DNA from: an uncultured Pelagibacteraceae bacterium | GTDB lineage: Bacteria; Pseudomonadota; Alphaproteobacteria; Pelagibacterales; Pelagibacteraceae | Direction of reading: 5' to 3' | Assembly (NCBI GenBank): GCA_902584225.1 | Contig: CACHYX010000006.1 | Span: 1 to 43,739 of the forward strand | Length of the DNA stretch: 43,739 nucleotides | In this document: one piece after another, positions 30,622-37,550 of the stretch | Layout of the letters: each line of letters begins with the position of its first letter | Position numbering within the stretch: position 1 is the stretch's first letter | Made by a program: the position numbers and the translations under genes | Notes under the pieces: generated by a model | The model's input: only the letters and a program-made list of their open reading frames with translations | Database searches by the model: none | Told to the model about the DNA's origin: nothing

Positions 30622-30744
30622 GTCTAAATTTTTAAACTTTATTTAATTCATGGTGGATGAAAAGTTAATCTTACAAATTTATGTAGCCTGATTCTGATAA
30701 ACCACATAAAAAATTATAACAATTGATTAGGTTGTATTAAATAT

Positions 30745-31128
30745 TTATTTTCTTCTTTTCTTTTTAGATAAGCCTAATTTATCACTGTGCCTTAATCTTA
30801 ATACTACTATGGCGAGAGCGATTAAAACTATTGCAATTGACTCGTACAAGAGTTGAGAAGCATCCATCTGTTTTCCTTGCAAAATTATAAATCTGCTTAG
30901 TGCAGTAATTGCAATTAACAAAGGAAGAGAAATACTAATTGATTGTTCTTCCCAAAATACTCTTACCATTGCCATTACCTCTAAGTATAGAAACATTAAT
31001 AACAAATCAGCTAACGTAACAGTTTGATTCAAAAACATTGTTCTTATTTCAAGCACCACAGCAATAATTGTGCTAAGTAAAATAATTCCCAATAAAAGAA
31101 GCTGCAAATTTTTAACAAGATTTTTCAC
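30745..31128 (-). CDS. PsiE-like membrane protein
   Basis: 127 residues with four hydrophobic segments and a basic C-terminus (SKKKRRK). The second half of helix 1, the EIRTMFLNQTVTLADLLLMFLYLEVMAMV segment and SISLPLLIAITALSRFIILQG resemble the phosphate-starvation-inducible PsiE family, whose function is poorly defined. The start is a GTG at 31128; no upstream ATG is in frame without leaving the gap. It is followed by the groEL terminator on the opposite strand. Confidence 0.75.
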   Translation of the reverse strand: MKNLVKNLQLLLLGIILLSTIIAVVLEIRTMFLNQTVTLADLLLMFLYLEVMAMVRVFWEEQSISISLPLLIAITALSRFIILQGKQMDASQLLYESIAIVLIALAIVVLRLRHSDKLGLSKKKRRK

Positions 31129-31167
31129 TAAACTAAATATAACTGATTCTGGATTAAAAATATATGG

Positions 31168-31626
31168 CTAATCTTCTGATTTTTTTTGGGTAAATGGTAA
31201 CCATTTTTCTATAGCAGATTTATCCGGTCCTCCATAAGGTATTTTGTATGAGTTAGTATTTGTTAGTACCTCAATACCCTTTGAAAAAACAAATATAAAA
31301 ACTATCACAAAAACTATTGCCATAATTTTGAAGGGGTTGAAATTTTTAGTTTCAAAAACACTCGCTGACTTTTCTTCTGCTTTATGAAACTGTTTGAAGG
31401 TATGATAGACCGCAAAAATTAATCCTAAATGAGCAAGAAATACTCCCGCCCAACCAAAAATAAATGTTGTGTACGTAAAAATGTATAGACTAAATACTAC
31501 AGACCAAATAAAACTCAAAACTAATAAAATTTGAAGTCTTACTGTCTTGGGTAGGGCTCTTAAATCATTTTTACTATCATCAAACAAAATGTTTGCTGAT
31601 TCGATCATAAAATTTTTTAATGACAT
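31168..31626 (-). CDS. Unrecognised three-helix membrane protein
   Basis: 152 residues that I do not recognise. After a polar 30-residue N-terminus (SLKNFMIESANILFDD), two hydrophobic helices follow at about 30-75. A charged linker with HTFKQFHKAEEKSA leads to a third helix at about 103-120. A short tail contains YKIPYGGPDKSAIEKWLPF, probably outside the membrane. It lies between a PsiE-like gene and a YczE-like gene on the same strand, with 39- and 31-base gaps, so the three may be co-expressed. No function is proposed. Confidence 0.62.
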   Translation of the reverse strand: MSLKNFMIESANILFDDSKNDLRALPKTVRLQILLVLSFIWSVVFSLYIFTYTTFIFGWAGVFLAHLGLIFAVYHTFKQFHKAEEKSASVFETKNFNPFKIMAIVFVIVFIFVFSKGIEVLTNTNSYKIPYGGPDKSAIEKWLPFTQKKSED

Positions 31627-31657
31627 AAAAAATTAATAGTTTTTTTTGAGACAAAAA

Positions 31658-32305
31658 TCAATTAAAGAATTTTCCTACTAAATGAAGACCAAGTGCAACA
31701 GCAGGGCCAATTCCAAAGGCAAATAATAAAGTTCCCACACCAACTGTGCCTCCCAAGTACCAGCCAATTGATACAACTGTTATCTCGATTCCCGCTCTGA
31801 CTGTGGCTATTGGAAAATTCGTTATTCTTTGAATTCCAGTCATTAATCCATCTCTTGGTCCAGGACCCAAATTTGCAATTAAATAAAAACCACTTCCCAA
31901 ACCTACCAATAAAACTGCAAATACTGCCATTAACAATTTTCCAAAGTATGTTTCTGGTGTTGCAAAAAGAAAAATAGTCAAATCAATCATTGCAGCTATA
32001 ATGATGATATTAAAAACTGTTCCAATGCCCGGTTTCTGTTTCAAAAAAAACCATAGGCTTAAAGTGCAAACACTTACAATAAAAGTTACCACTCCAATTG
32101 ACAAATCAATATTTAATGAAATTCCTTGTGCGAGAACACTCCAAGGTGATGCTCCAGAGTAAGATACAATCAATAATCCTTCACCTAAACCAAATATTGA
32201 TAAACCAAATATAAGGTAGAAAACAGTCAAAGCTTTAGGTTTAAAATTTAGAGGTTTCCTCGAGCTCCAGTAATTTTTTGGAATTTTTTTAATTGTTAAA
32301 AACAT
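31658..32305 (-). CDS. YczE/YitT-type polytopic membrane protein
   Basis: About 215 residues with five or six membrane helices. The repeated glycine-rich motifs fit the YczE-like family: GLGEGLLIVSYSGASPWSVLAQGISLN near residue 40 and GLGSGFYLIANLGPGPRDGLMTGIQ near residue 130. These resemble the paired 'LG..PWdvL..GLs' and 'lG.GPrDglm.gl' segments of that family, whose transport substrate is unknown. I use ATG 32305; a TTG 39 bases upstream extends the frame but is a weak start. It is divergent from the exported protein gene over 85 bases. Confidence 0.72.
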   Translation of the reverse strand: MFLTIKKIPKNYWSSRKPLNFKPKALTVFYLIFGLSIFGLGEGLLIVSYSGASPWSVLAQGISLNIDLSIGVVTFIVSVCTLSLWFFLKQKPGIGTVFNIIIIAAMIDLTIFLFATPETYFGKLLMAVFAVLLVGLGSGFYLIANLGPGPRDGLMTGIQRITNFPIATVRAGIEITVVSIGWYLGGTVGVGTLLFAFGIGPAVALGLHLVGKFFN

Positions 32306-32390
32306 ATATTTTGACAAAATAGAATTATAAAAACTATTGTTCAATATTTTTAGATATGTTCAAAAATTTAAACTTTCAAGAAAATAATCC

Positions 32391-33080
32391 ATGAAGAAAA
32401 AGATAATATTTTTTTTAGTTTTTTTGATATATCCGTTTTTATCTTACTCTCATTTAAACCATTATAATCAAATTAAATTTATCAAAATGGACATTTTAAG
32501 AAATGGAGAGAAGATTGGTTTTAATAATTACTCCTTTAAAGTTCAGAATGATTTGCTTGTTGTAAAAAATGAGATAAATTTCAACGCTAAAATTGTTGGT
32601 ATAGATTTACTAAAAGTAAATGGCACCTCAACTGAAAGCTATAAAAATGGAAAATTAATTAAATTTGAATCTAATACAATTCAGAACAAGAAAAAAAAAT
32701 ATAATTATTCCTTATTTAGTAAGGATAAAAAGATTTATAATATAAATGGCTCTTCTTTCAATGGTGAGGCACCAGCAAGTGCTGTTGTTGGAAATTGGTG
32801 GAATCATAATATTCTTCAATCAAAAATTATTATAAGTCCTCTTTCTGGTAGTTTGAAATTCCAAGAAGTTTATTTTTTATCAAAAGAAATACTTGAAATT
32901 AATAGCGATAAATACAATGTAAGCAAATTTAAGATTATATTGAGGAAAAATATTAATGAAAATAAAAAGCAAGAATTTAATATTTGGTTAGATGATAAAT
33001 CAAAGATTATATTAAAAGTATCTTACTCTAAATTTGGAGATTGGGAATACATTGTCAAAAAAATTGGGAAATTTAATTAA
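32391..33080 (+). CDS. Exported DUF6134-like protein
   Basis: 229 residues with a clear Sec signal peptide (KKKIIFFLVFLIYPFLSYS) and a mostly beta-strand body. The pattern MDILRNGEKIGFNNYSF..., SYKNGKLIKFESNT and WWNHNILQSKII resembles the DUF6134 family of periplasmic proteins (G.kIG.h...f; W..G.L..l.s.T; pss.W), but the match is from memory and only moderate. It probably resides in the periplasm. Function unknown. The 3' end overlaps the next, convergent gene by 4 bases. Confidence 0.6.
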   Translation: MKKKIIFFLVFLIYPFLSYSHLNHYNQIKFIKMDILRNGEKIGFNNYSFKVQNDLLVVKNEINFNAKIVGIDLLKVNGTSTESYKNGKLIKFESNTIQNKKKKYNYSLFSKDKKIYNINGSSFNGEAPASAVVGNWWNHNILQSKIIISPLSGSLKFQEVYFLSKEILEINSDKYNVSKFKIILRKNINENKKQEFNIWLDDKSKIILKVSYSKFGDWEYIVKKIGKFN

Positions 33081-33370
33081 ACAAAAATTTTTAATAGTAC
33101 TTGACTTATAAAATTCATTAGAACAAAAAAACCCAAAAAAAAAATCCAATACATACAAGTAACTGCAGTGTTTCTTCTCCTTCTTAATGCTACGAATTCT
33201 GGGTCATCTACGTTTGAAATATCTTGTTTTCCTTTTACAGGATAATCGTATGACCATCTCCATAAAGAGTTTCCAAATCTTTCATCTATTTTATTAAAAT
33301 ATTTTATACATTCAAAAGCGTACAATAATAGAAAGTATAGTCCTAATAAGATTAATCCACTTGTAACCAT
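33077..33370 (-). CDS. Small two-helix membrane protein downstream of aceA
   Basis: 97 residues, not recognised. One helix at about 4-22, a polar stretch of 40 residues with aromatic SLWRWSYDYPVKG and a basic ALRRRRNTAV, then a second helix at about 70-93. The arrangement suggests a hairpin with its loop in the cytoplasm. It begins exactly where isocitrate lyase ends (no gap), so it is probably co-expressed with the glyoxylate shunt gene. No function is assigned. Confidence 0.62.
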   Translation of the reverse strand: MVTSGLILLGLYFLLLYAFECIKYFNKIDERFGNSLWRWSYDYPVKGKQDISNVDDPEFVALRRRRNTAVTCMYWIFFLGFFVLMNFISQVLLKIFV

Positions 33371-34648
33371 TTAAAATTGTTCAGACTCAGTTGAACCTTT
33401 CATTGCTGTGGTTGAACTTTTTCCTGAACTTATCGTATTTGAAACTGCATCAAAATAAGATGTTCCTACTTCTCTTTGATGTTTTACGCTAGTATATCCA
33501 TCTTTCTCTCTCGCAAATTCACGTTCCTGAATTTTTGAATAGGCAGTCATACCTTCTGCTTTGTATTTTTCCGCTAACTCAAATATTGCAATGTTTTGAG
33601 TATGAAATCCTGCTAAAGTAATAAATTGAAATTTATAACCCATTTCACTAATTTTTTTTTGGAAAGTTGCAATTTCATTATCAGAAAGATGTTTTTTCCA
33701 ATTAAAAGATGGTGAGCAATTATACGCTAATAATTTTCCAGGATATTTTTTGTGTATAGCATCAGCAAATTTTTTTGCTTCTTCTAAATTTGGTGTTGCA
33801 GTTTCACACCATATAAGATCTGAATATGGTGCATAAGCAAGACCTCTTGAAATTGCTTGATCAATCCCAGATTTAACATAGTAAAATCCCTCAGGGGATC
33901 TTTCACCTGTCAAGAAAGGTTTGTCATTTTCATCGTGATCGTTTGTGATAAGTTTTGCTGCGTTTGCATCAGTTCTAGCGAGAATTATCAATGGAACATC
34001 AGCTATATCAGCTGCTAACCTTGCGGCCTTTAAATTTTTTACTGCTTGGCTTGTTGGTATTAAAACTTTGCCGCCCATATGGCCACACTTTTTTTCACTT
34101 GCTAATTGATCTTCAAAGTGAACCCCGGCTGCTCCAGCCTTTATAAATTTCTTAGTCAATTCAAAAACATTTAATGGTCCCCCGAATCCAGCTTCTCCAT
34201 CAGCAATTATTGGAAGCATGTAATCTATTCTTTTCTCTTTCTTTTGATCACCATCTTTAATTTCCATATGCTGAATTTGGTCAGCTCTTAGTAAAGCATT
34301 ATTCATAGCCTCAACCAATTTTGGTGCACTATCATATGGGTAGAGTGATTGATCAGGATACATTTCGCCAGCACTATTAGCGTCAGCTGCGACTTGCCAT
34401 CCACTCAAATAAATTGCCTTTAAACCTGCTTTTGCATGTTGAACTGCATGATTGCCTGATAAAGAGCCTAGTGTATTAACATAAGTCTCAGAATTTAATA
34501 AATTCCACAATTTTGTAGATTGTTGTTTACATATTGAATATTCAATTTTTATTGAACCTCTTAATCTCTCAACGTCGTCTTGATTGTAATCTCTTTTGAT
34601 ACCCGCAAATCTTTTTAAGTCGTAAGAAACCTTTTTTTCAGCACCCAT
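33371..34648 (-). CDS. aceA: Isocitrate lyase
   Basis: Splits isocitrate to glyoxylate and succinate in the glyoxylate shunt. 425 residues. The catalytic signature KKCGHMGGKVLIPT is near residue 195, preceded by IIADGEAGFGGPLNVFELTK and AGAAGVHFEDQLASE. Metal ligands and WCETATPNLEEAKKFA lie later. Length and motifs match the bacterial ~430-residue class. Upstream lies a 53-residue ORF with a 39-base gap, then a predicted promoter with tandem operator sites. The divergent gene is a ScfR/RamB-type regulator, a family known to control acetate and glyoxylate genes in other bacteria. Confidence 0.97.
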   Translation of the reverse strand: MGAEKKVSYDLKRFAGIKRDYNQDDVERLRGSIKIEYSICKQQSTKLWNLLNSETYVNTLGSLSGNHAVQHAKAGLKAIYLSGWQVAADANSAGEMYPDQSLYPYDSAPKLVEAMNNALLRADQIQHMEIKDGDQKKEKRIDYMLPIIADGEAGFGGPLNVFELTKKFIKAGAAGVHFEDQLASEKKCGHMGGKVLIPTSQAVKNLKAARLAADIADVPLIILARTDANAAKLITNDHDENDKPFLTGERSPEGFYYVKSGIDQAISRGLAYAPYSDLIWCETATPNLEEAKKFADAIHKKYPGKLLAYNCSPSFNWKKHLSDNEIATFQKKISEMGYKFQFITLAGFHTQNIAIFELAEKYKAEGMTAYSKIQEREFAREKDGYTSVKHQREVGTSYFDAVSNTISSGKSSTTAMKGSTESEQF

Positions 34649-34687
34649 TAAATTGCTCTTTGTTGATGTTATCAGATTTAAGCGAAA

Positions 34688-34849
34688 TTAGTTATTTTCA
34701 ACAAATTCTTGTGTGAACTCGTTCATCCCGCTAGAACCCCAATCACAGTGATCATCTCTTAAATAAATACCTGAGTTACTGTTAGAGGGCATATTCTCTG
34801 ATGTATTTTCTTGGCTTTTTAAGTAGTTTTTTTTGTTTTTGTTGTCCAT
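34688..34849 (-). CDS. 53-residue ORF upstream of isocitrate lyase
   Basis: A short frame from ATG 34849 to TAA 34688. The product is polar and acidic, rich in Asn and Ser at the N-terminus (MDNKNKKNYLKSQENTSEN), with a C-terminal block LRDDHCDWGSSGMNEFTQEF that looks folded and conserved-like (Asp, His, Cys, Trp). No signal peptide or helix. It occupies most of an otherwise empty 312-base gap and points with aceA, 39 bases apart. A predicted promoter lies directly upstream. I do not recognise the family. Composition (Cys-Asp-Trp-Gly block) argues against a chance ORF. Confidence 0.6.
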   Translation of the reverse strand: MDNKNKKNYLKSQENTSENMPSNSNSGIYLRDDHCDWGSSGMNEFTQEFVENN

Positions 34850-34855
34850 GTAAAA

Positions 34856-34884
34856 TTTATAATTTACAAAATTTACAAAATCAA
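34856..34884 (-). promoter_or_regulatory. Predicted promoter of the 53-aa ORF and aceA
   Basis: Minus strand: TTGATT (34884-34879) and TATAAA (34861-34856) with an ideal 17-base spacer. The -10 ends 6 bases before the ATG at 34849, implying an almost leaderless mRNA. The spacer is filled by both copies of the TTTACAAA repeat, so a protein bound there would block RNA polymerase. Confidence 0.5.
34863..34879. promoter_or_regulatory. Tandem TTTACAAA operator pair, aceA side
   Basis: Two copies of TTTACAAA at 34863-34870 and 34872-34879, one base apart (9-base period). The same 17-base layout recurs next to the regulator start. It lies in the -35/-10 spacer of the aceA-side promoter. The probable ligand is the divergently encoded ScfR/RamB-like regulator; inference from position and repetition. 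Confidence 0.6.
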
Positions 34885-34922
34885 TTAAATAAAATAAAAC
34901 CCTTGTAAAATGTAGAAATTTA

Positions 34923-34952
34923 TTGTAAATAATAATTTACAAAGTTTACAAA
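34923..34952. promoter_or_regulatory. Inverted and tandem TTTACAAA operator cluster, regulator side
   Basis: A perfect inverted repeat TTGTAAAT-AATA-ATTTACAA (34923-34942) merges into the direct pair TTTACAAA at 34936-34943 and 34945-34952. It ends 8 bases before the regulator ATG at 34961. A further half-site TTGTAAA is at 34903-34909. This fits autoregulation by the downstream gene product. Confidence 0.58.
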
Positions 34953-34960
34953 TAGAAAAC

Positions 34961-36385
34961 ATGAGTCAAGTTGATCTTAAAATAGGGCCAAAAATCAAGT
35001 CATTTAGACGTCAATTAGGGCTTCAAGCGAATAAATTAGCAGAACAATTAGGAATTTCTGCAAGCTATCTTAATTTAATTGAGAGTGGAAAAAGAAAAAT
35101 TGACGGGGATTTATTACTAAAAGTTTGTGAAGAATTAAAAATTGAGCTTTCAGATTTAACCAATAAATCTGACTTAAACCTCGTTAACGACATATCAGAA
35201 TTGCTGGACGATAAGTTATTTGAAGATTTAGATATTGTGGGACCAGAGGTTAAAGACCTTGTAAATACAAATCCAAAAATTGCAAAAGCTCTGATAAAAT
35301 TAGGGGACAATTTTAAACAAAAAGATCATGAAATAATTAACAAGGTTGAAAATTTATCTGGAAAGATCATTGATAGCAGAAAGACTGCTTTCCCTGGTGA
35401 AGTAATTTCTGATTTTTTACAAGAAAAGAAAAATTATTTTCCAAAATTAGAGGAATTTGCAAATAATGTTTTTGAAAAAGTTCAAAAGAATAATCGTACA
35501 AGATACGTTGCATTGTGTGAGTTTTTAAAAACAGAATATTCTATTACAGTAAAAGATGTAATTCCTGATGAGGGTAAGCCGTTTTCAAAAATTTTTAATA
35601 AAAATAAAAAAGAACTTTTGTTAAGCGATTATAATTCACTAGAAACTAAGAAATTACACGCTGCGGCTCAAATAGCTCAGGAAGGAGCAATGAAAGAAAT
35701 AAATGATTATTTATCTGAATTTAAATTTCCAACTGAAGAATCAAAAAGACTCACTCAAATCGCCTTATTAAACTATTGTGGTGCAGCAATTTTGATGCCT
35801 TACAAATTATTCCATTCTGAATGTAAAAAATTGAAATACGACTTGGAATTGCTACAAAATACTTTTGCAACTTCATTCGAACAAGTTGCACATAGAGTAA
35901 CAAGTTTACAGGATCCTAAGTTACCGGGTATTCCCTTTCATTTTTTAAGGGTAGATGTTGCCGGGAACATCTCAAAAAGGTTTTCTTTGTCTGGTATAGA
36001 AATTCCAAGATACGGAGGAGCTTGCCCGAGATGGAACGTTTATTCCGCATTTTCAAGACCTGGTGTCATACAAGCAGCTGTAAGTAAAATGACAAATGGA
36101 GAAAAATATGTTTGTATTGCAAGAACTGTTGAAAAAGGTGTTGGAAGATACGGACAAAAAAAAAGTATGCTTTCAATAGGTCTAGGTTGCGAAGCCAAGT
36201 ATGCCAAGGATTTCGTTTACACTGAAAATTTAAGTTTAAGTGACAAAAAAACGGAAATTCCAATTGGTGTATCCTGCAGAACTTGTGATAGACTTGATTG
36301 TTCACAAAGAGCTTTCCCTCCGCTTCACAAAAAATTTGACGTTGATGTAAATGCTAGAGGTGTGTCTGTTTACGTAAGTGATTGA
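34961..36385 (+). CDS. ScfR/RamB-type XRE transcriptional regulator (DUF2083)
   Basis: 474 residues. An N-terminal XRE helix-turn-helix (IGPKIKSFRRQLGLQANKLAEQLGISASYLNLIESGKRKI, about 5-45) is followed by a charged linker. A degenerate IrrE/ImmA-like domain (KKLHAAAQIAQEGAMKEI near 230, without the HExxH zinc motif) comes next. The DUF2083 C-terminal region ends in GVSCRTCDRLDCSQRAFPP near residue 445. This architecture is that of short-chain fatty acyl regulators (RamB, MccR, ScfR), which sense acyl-CoA-type signals and control acetate, propionate or glyoxylate genes. Divergence from aceA with shared TTTACAAA sites supports that role. Its 3' end overlaps the next gene by 16 bases. Confidence 0.88.
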   Translation: MSQVDLKIGPKIKSFRRQLGLQANKLAEQLGISASYLNLIESGKRKIDGDLLLKVCEELKIELSDLTNKSDLNLVNDISELLDDKLFEDLDIVGPEVKDLVNTNPKIAKALIKLGDNFKQKDHEIINKVENLSGKIIDSRKTAFPGEVISDFLQEKKNYFPKLEEFANNVFEKVQKNNRTRYVALCEFLKTEYSITVKDVIPDEGKPFSKIFNKNKKELLLSDYNSLETKKLHAAAQIAQEGAMKEINDYLSEFKFPTEESKRLTQIALLNYCGAAILMPYKLFHSECKKLKYDLELLQNTFATSFEQVAHRVTSLQDPKLPGIPFHFLRVDVAGNISKRFSLSGIEIPRYGGACPRWNVYSAFSRPGVIQAAVSKMTNGEKYVCIARTVEKGVGRYGQKKSMLSIGLGCEAKYAKDFVYTENLSLSDKKTEIPIGVSCRTCDRLDCSQRAFPPLHKKFDVDVNARGVSVYVSD

Positions 36386-37524
36386 TTAACATTCTTACTT
36401 CGCTCACGATACAAAAGTTGAGTGAGTGAGTCTACCATTTTATCCGATGCCTTAAATATTTCATTTGACTGATATTCATCTGAAAAATATTTTTCATGAT
36501 TGCATTTATCTTCAATAATTATTTTTCCCTCTGGTGAATTATCTTTTATATAAATCAGTATAAGCCATTCATCATCATTAGACTCATCCCACTTTATAAA
36601 TATCTCACCTGTTTCAAACCTTCTATCAATACATCTGAATATAGACATGTCCCTTGTTAGATGTCTTTTGTTTAATTGAAAAACTAAACTTGAGGCACTT
36701 CTATAAAAGCTCTCTAAAGATGTTTCTACTAGTTGTCTGGCAGCAATATAATTTTTTTCTTTTTTTAATAAAGTTTCTCTATCATCTTCATCTAAAGTTT
36801 TTATTCCTAACGCTTCTAATCGCTCGCGAATTTTTTGATCTCTAATTAGCCTATATTTTTCTTTTAACTTATCTATTCTCTCTTGGATTTCGCTATAATC
36901 GTCTCTTTTTTCTTTTAATGAAATCCGCTCTAGATTCTCTAGCTCTTTTACCTCTCTTATTCTAAATTTTTCAATTTGTTTTTCTATCTTAATTTCCTCA
37001 AGAAACTTTCTTTGAACTTCTGCTTGTTCTTCTCTTAAAAGTGCCTGCTCTTTTCTTAAAAATTTCTTAAGATCTCTTGCTCTCTCAATTTGCAACTGTT
37101 TTTCCTCTTTTAGCTCGATTTTTTTAAGCTCAACTTGTTTTTTTATTAGCTCTATTTTAGCTTTTTCCTCAGCCCTTTTTTGATGTCTTTCCTTCTCAAC
37201 CTCTCGTATCCTAAACTTCTGCTTTTCTTCAATAATTAACTTCCTGGTATCAACAATTTTCTTTTCAATAAAATCAAAAAAACCTTGAATTTTTTTTTCA
37301 GGATTAAAATTAATTTTGAAACGTAGTTTACTTTTTATATTTTCTTGTAAAAAAATGAATTTTGCTAAAAAACCCGTCTGTTTTAAAGACCTTTTTTTTG
37401 TGATTTTTTTTATTTTTTTTTTACTCTTTTTTCTTATTTTGGCTCGCTTAAAACTTCTTTTGGCTTTTTTTTGGGATTTTTTTTTCTTTATGATCTTTTT
37501 TTTTCTTTTTTTATTTTTTTTCAT
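36370..37524 (-). CDS. Lysine-rich, coiled-coil protein with C-terminal globular domain
   Basis: 384 residues, not recognised. Three parts are visible. Residues 1-50 are extremely basic (31 of 50 are Lys or Arg). Residues about 90-260 are a long charged helix predicted to form a coiled coil, with the heptad-like motif KFRIREV repeated at 103-109 and 186-192. Residues about 265-384 look globular, with FYRSASSLVFQLNKRHLTRDMSIFRCIDRRFE and FIKWDESNDDEWLILIYI. No signal peptide. The basic tail suggests nucleic-acid or membrane binding, but this is only inference. It follows cfa on the minus strand with a 26-base gap and overlaps the convergent regulator. Confidence 0.66.
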   Translation of the reverse strand: MKKNKKRKKKIIKKKKSQKKAKRSFKRAKIRKKSKKKIKKITKKRSLKQTGFLAKFIFLQENIKSKLRFKINFNPEKKIQGFFDFIEKKIVDTRKLIIEEKQKFRIREVEKERHQKRAEEKAKIELIKKQVELKKIELKEEKQLQIERARDLKKFLRKEQALLREEQAEVQRKFLEEIKIEKQIEKFRIREVKELENLERISLKEKRDDYSEIQERIDKLKEKYRLIRDQKIRERLEALGIKTLDEDDRETLLKKEKNYIAARQLVETSLESFYRSASSLVFQLNKRHLTRDMSIFRCIDRRFETGEIFIKWDESNDDEWLILIYIKDNSPEGKIIIEDKCNHEKYFSDEYQSNEIFKASDKMVDSLTQLLYRERSKNVNQSLT

Positions 37525-37550
37525 CAGGAGATTTCAAAATTATCAGTAAT

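Noticed and set aside
30622-30744. Small RNA in the groEL-psiE gap
   Set aside because: A weak TATGT/ACATA pairing is present but there is no promoter or second terminator. The 13-codon ATG frame here is too short to be convincing.
34649-34960. Glycine riboswitch or other structured RNA upstream of aceA
   Set aside because: SAR11 uses glycine riboswitches on some related genes, but this gap shows no conserved purine-rich core or paired helices. It is better explained by a short ORF, a promoter and TTTACAAA repeats.
37370-37520. T-rich low-complexity tract as a regulatory element or repeat array
   Set aside because: Read on the minus strand it is the Lys-rich N-terminus of the 384-residue protein (AAA/AAG codons), so it is coding sequence.
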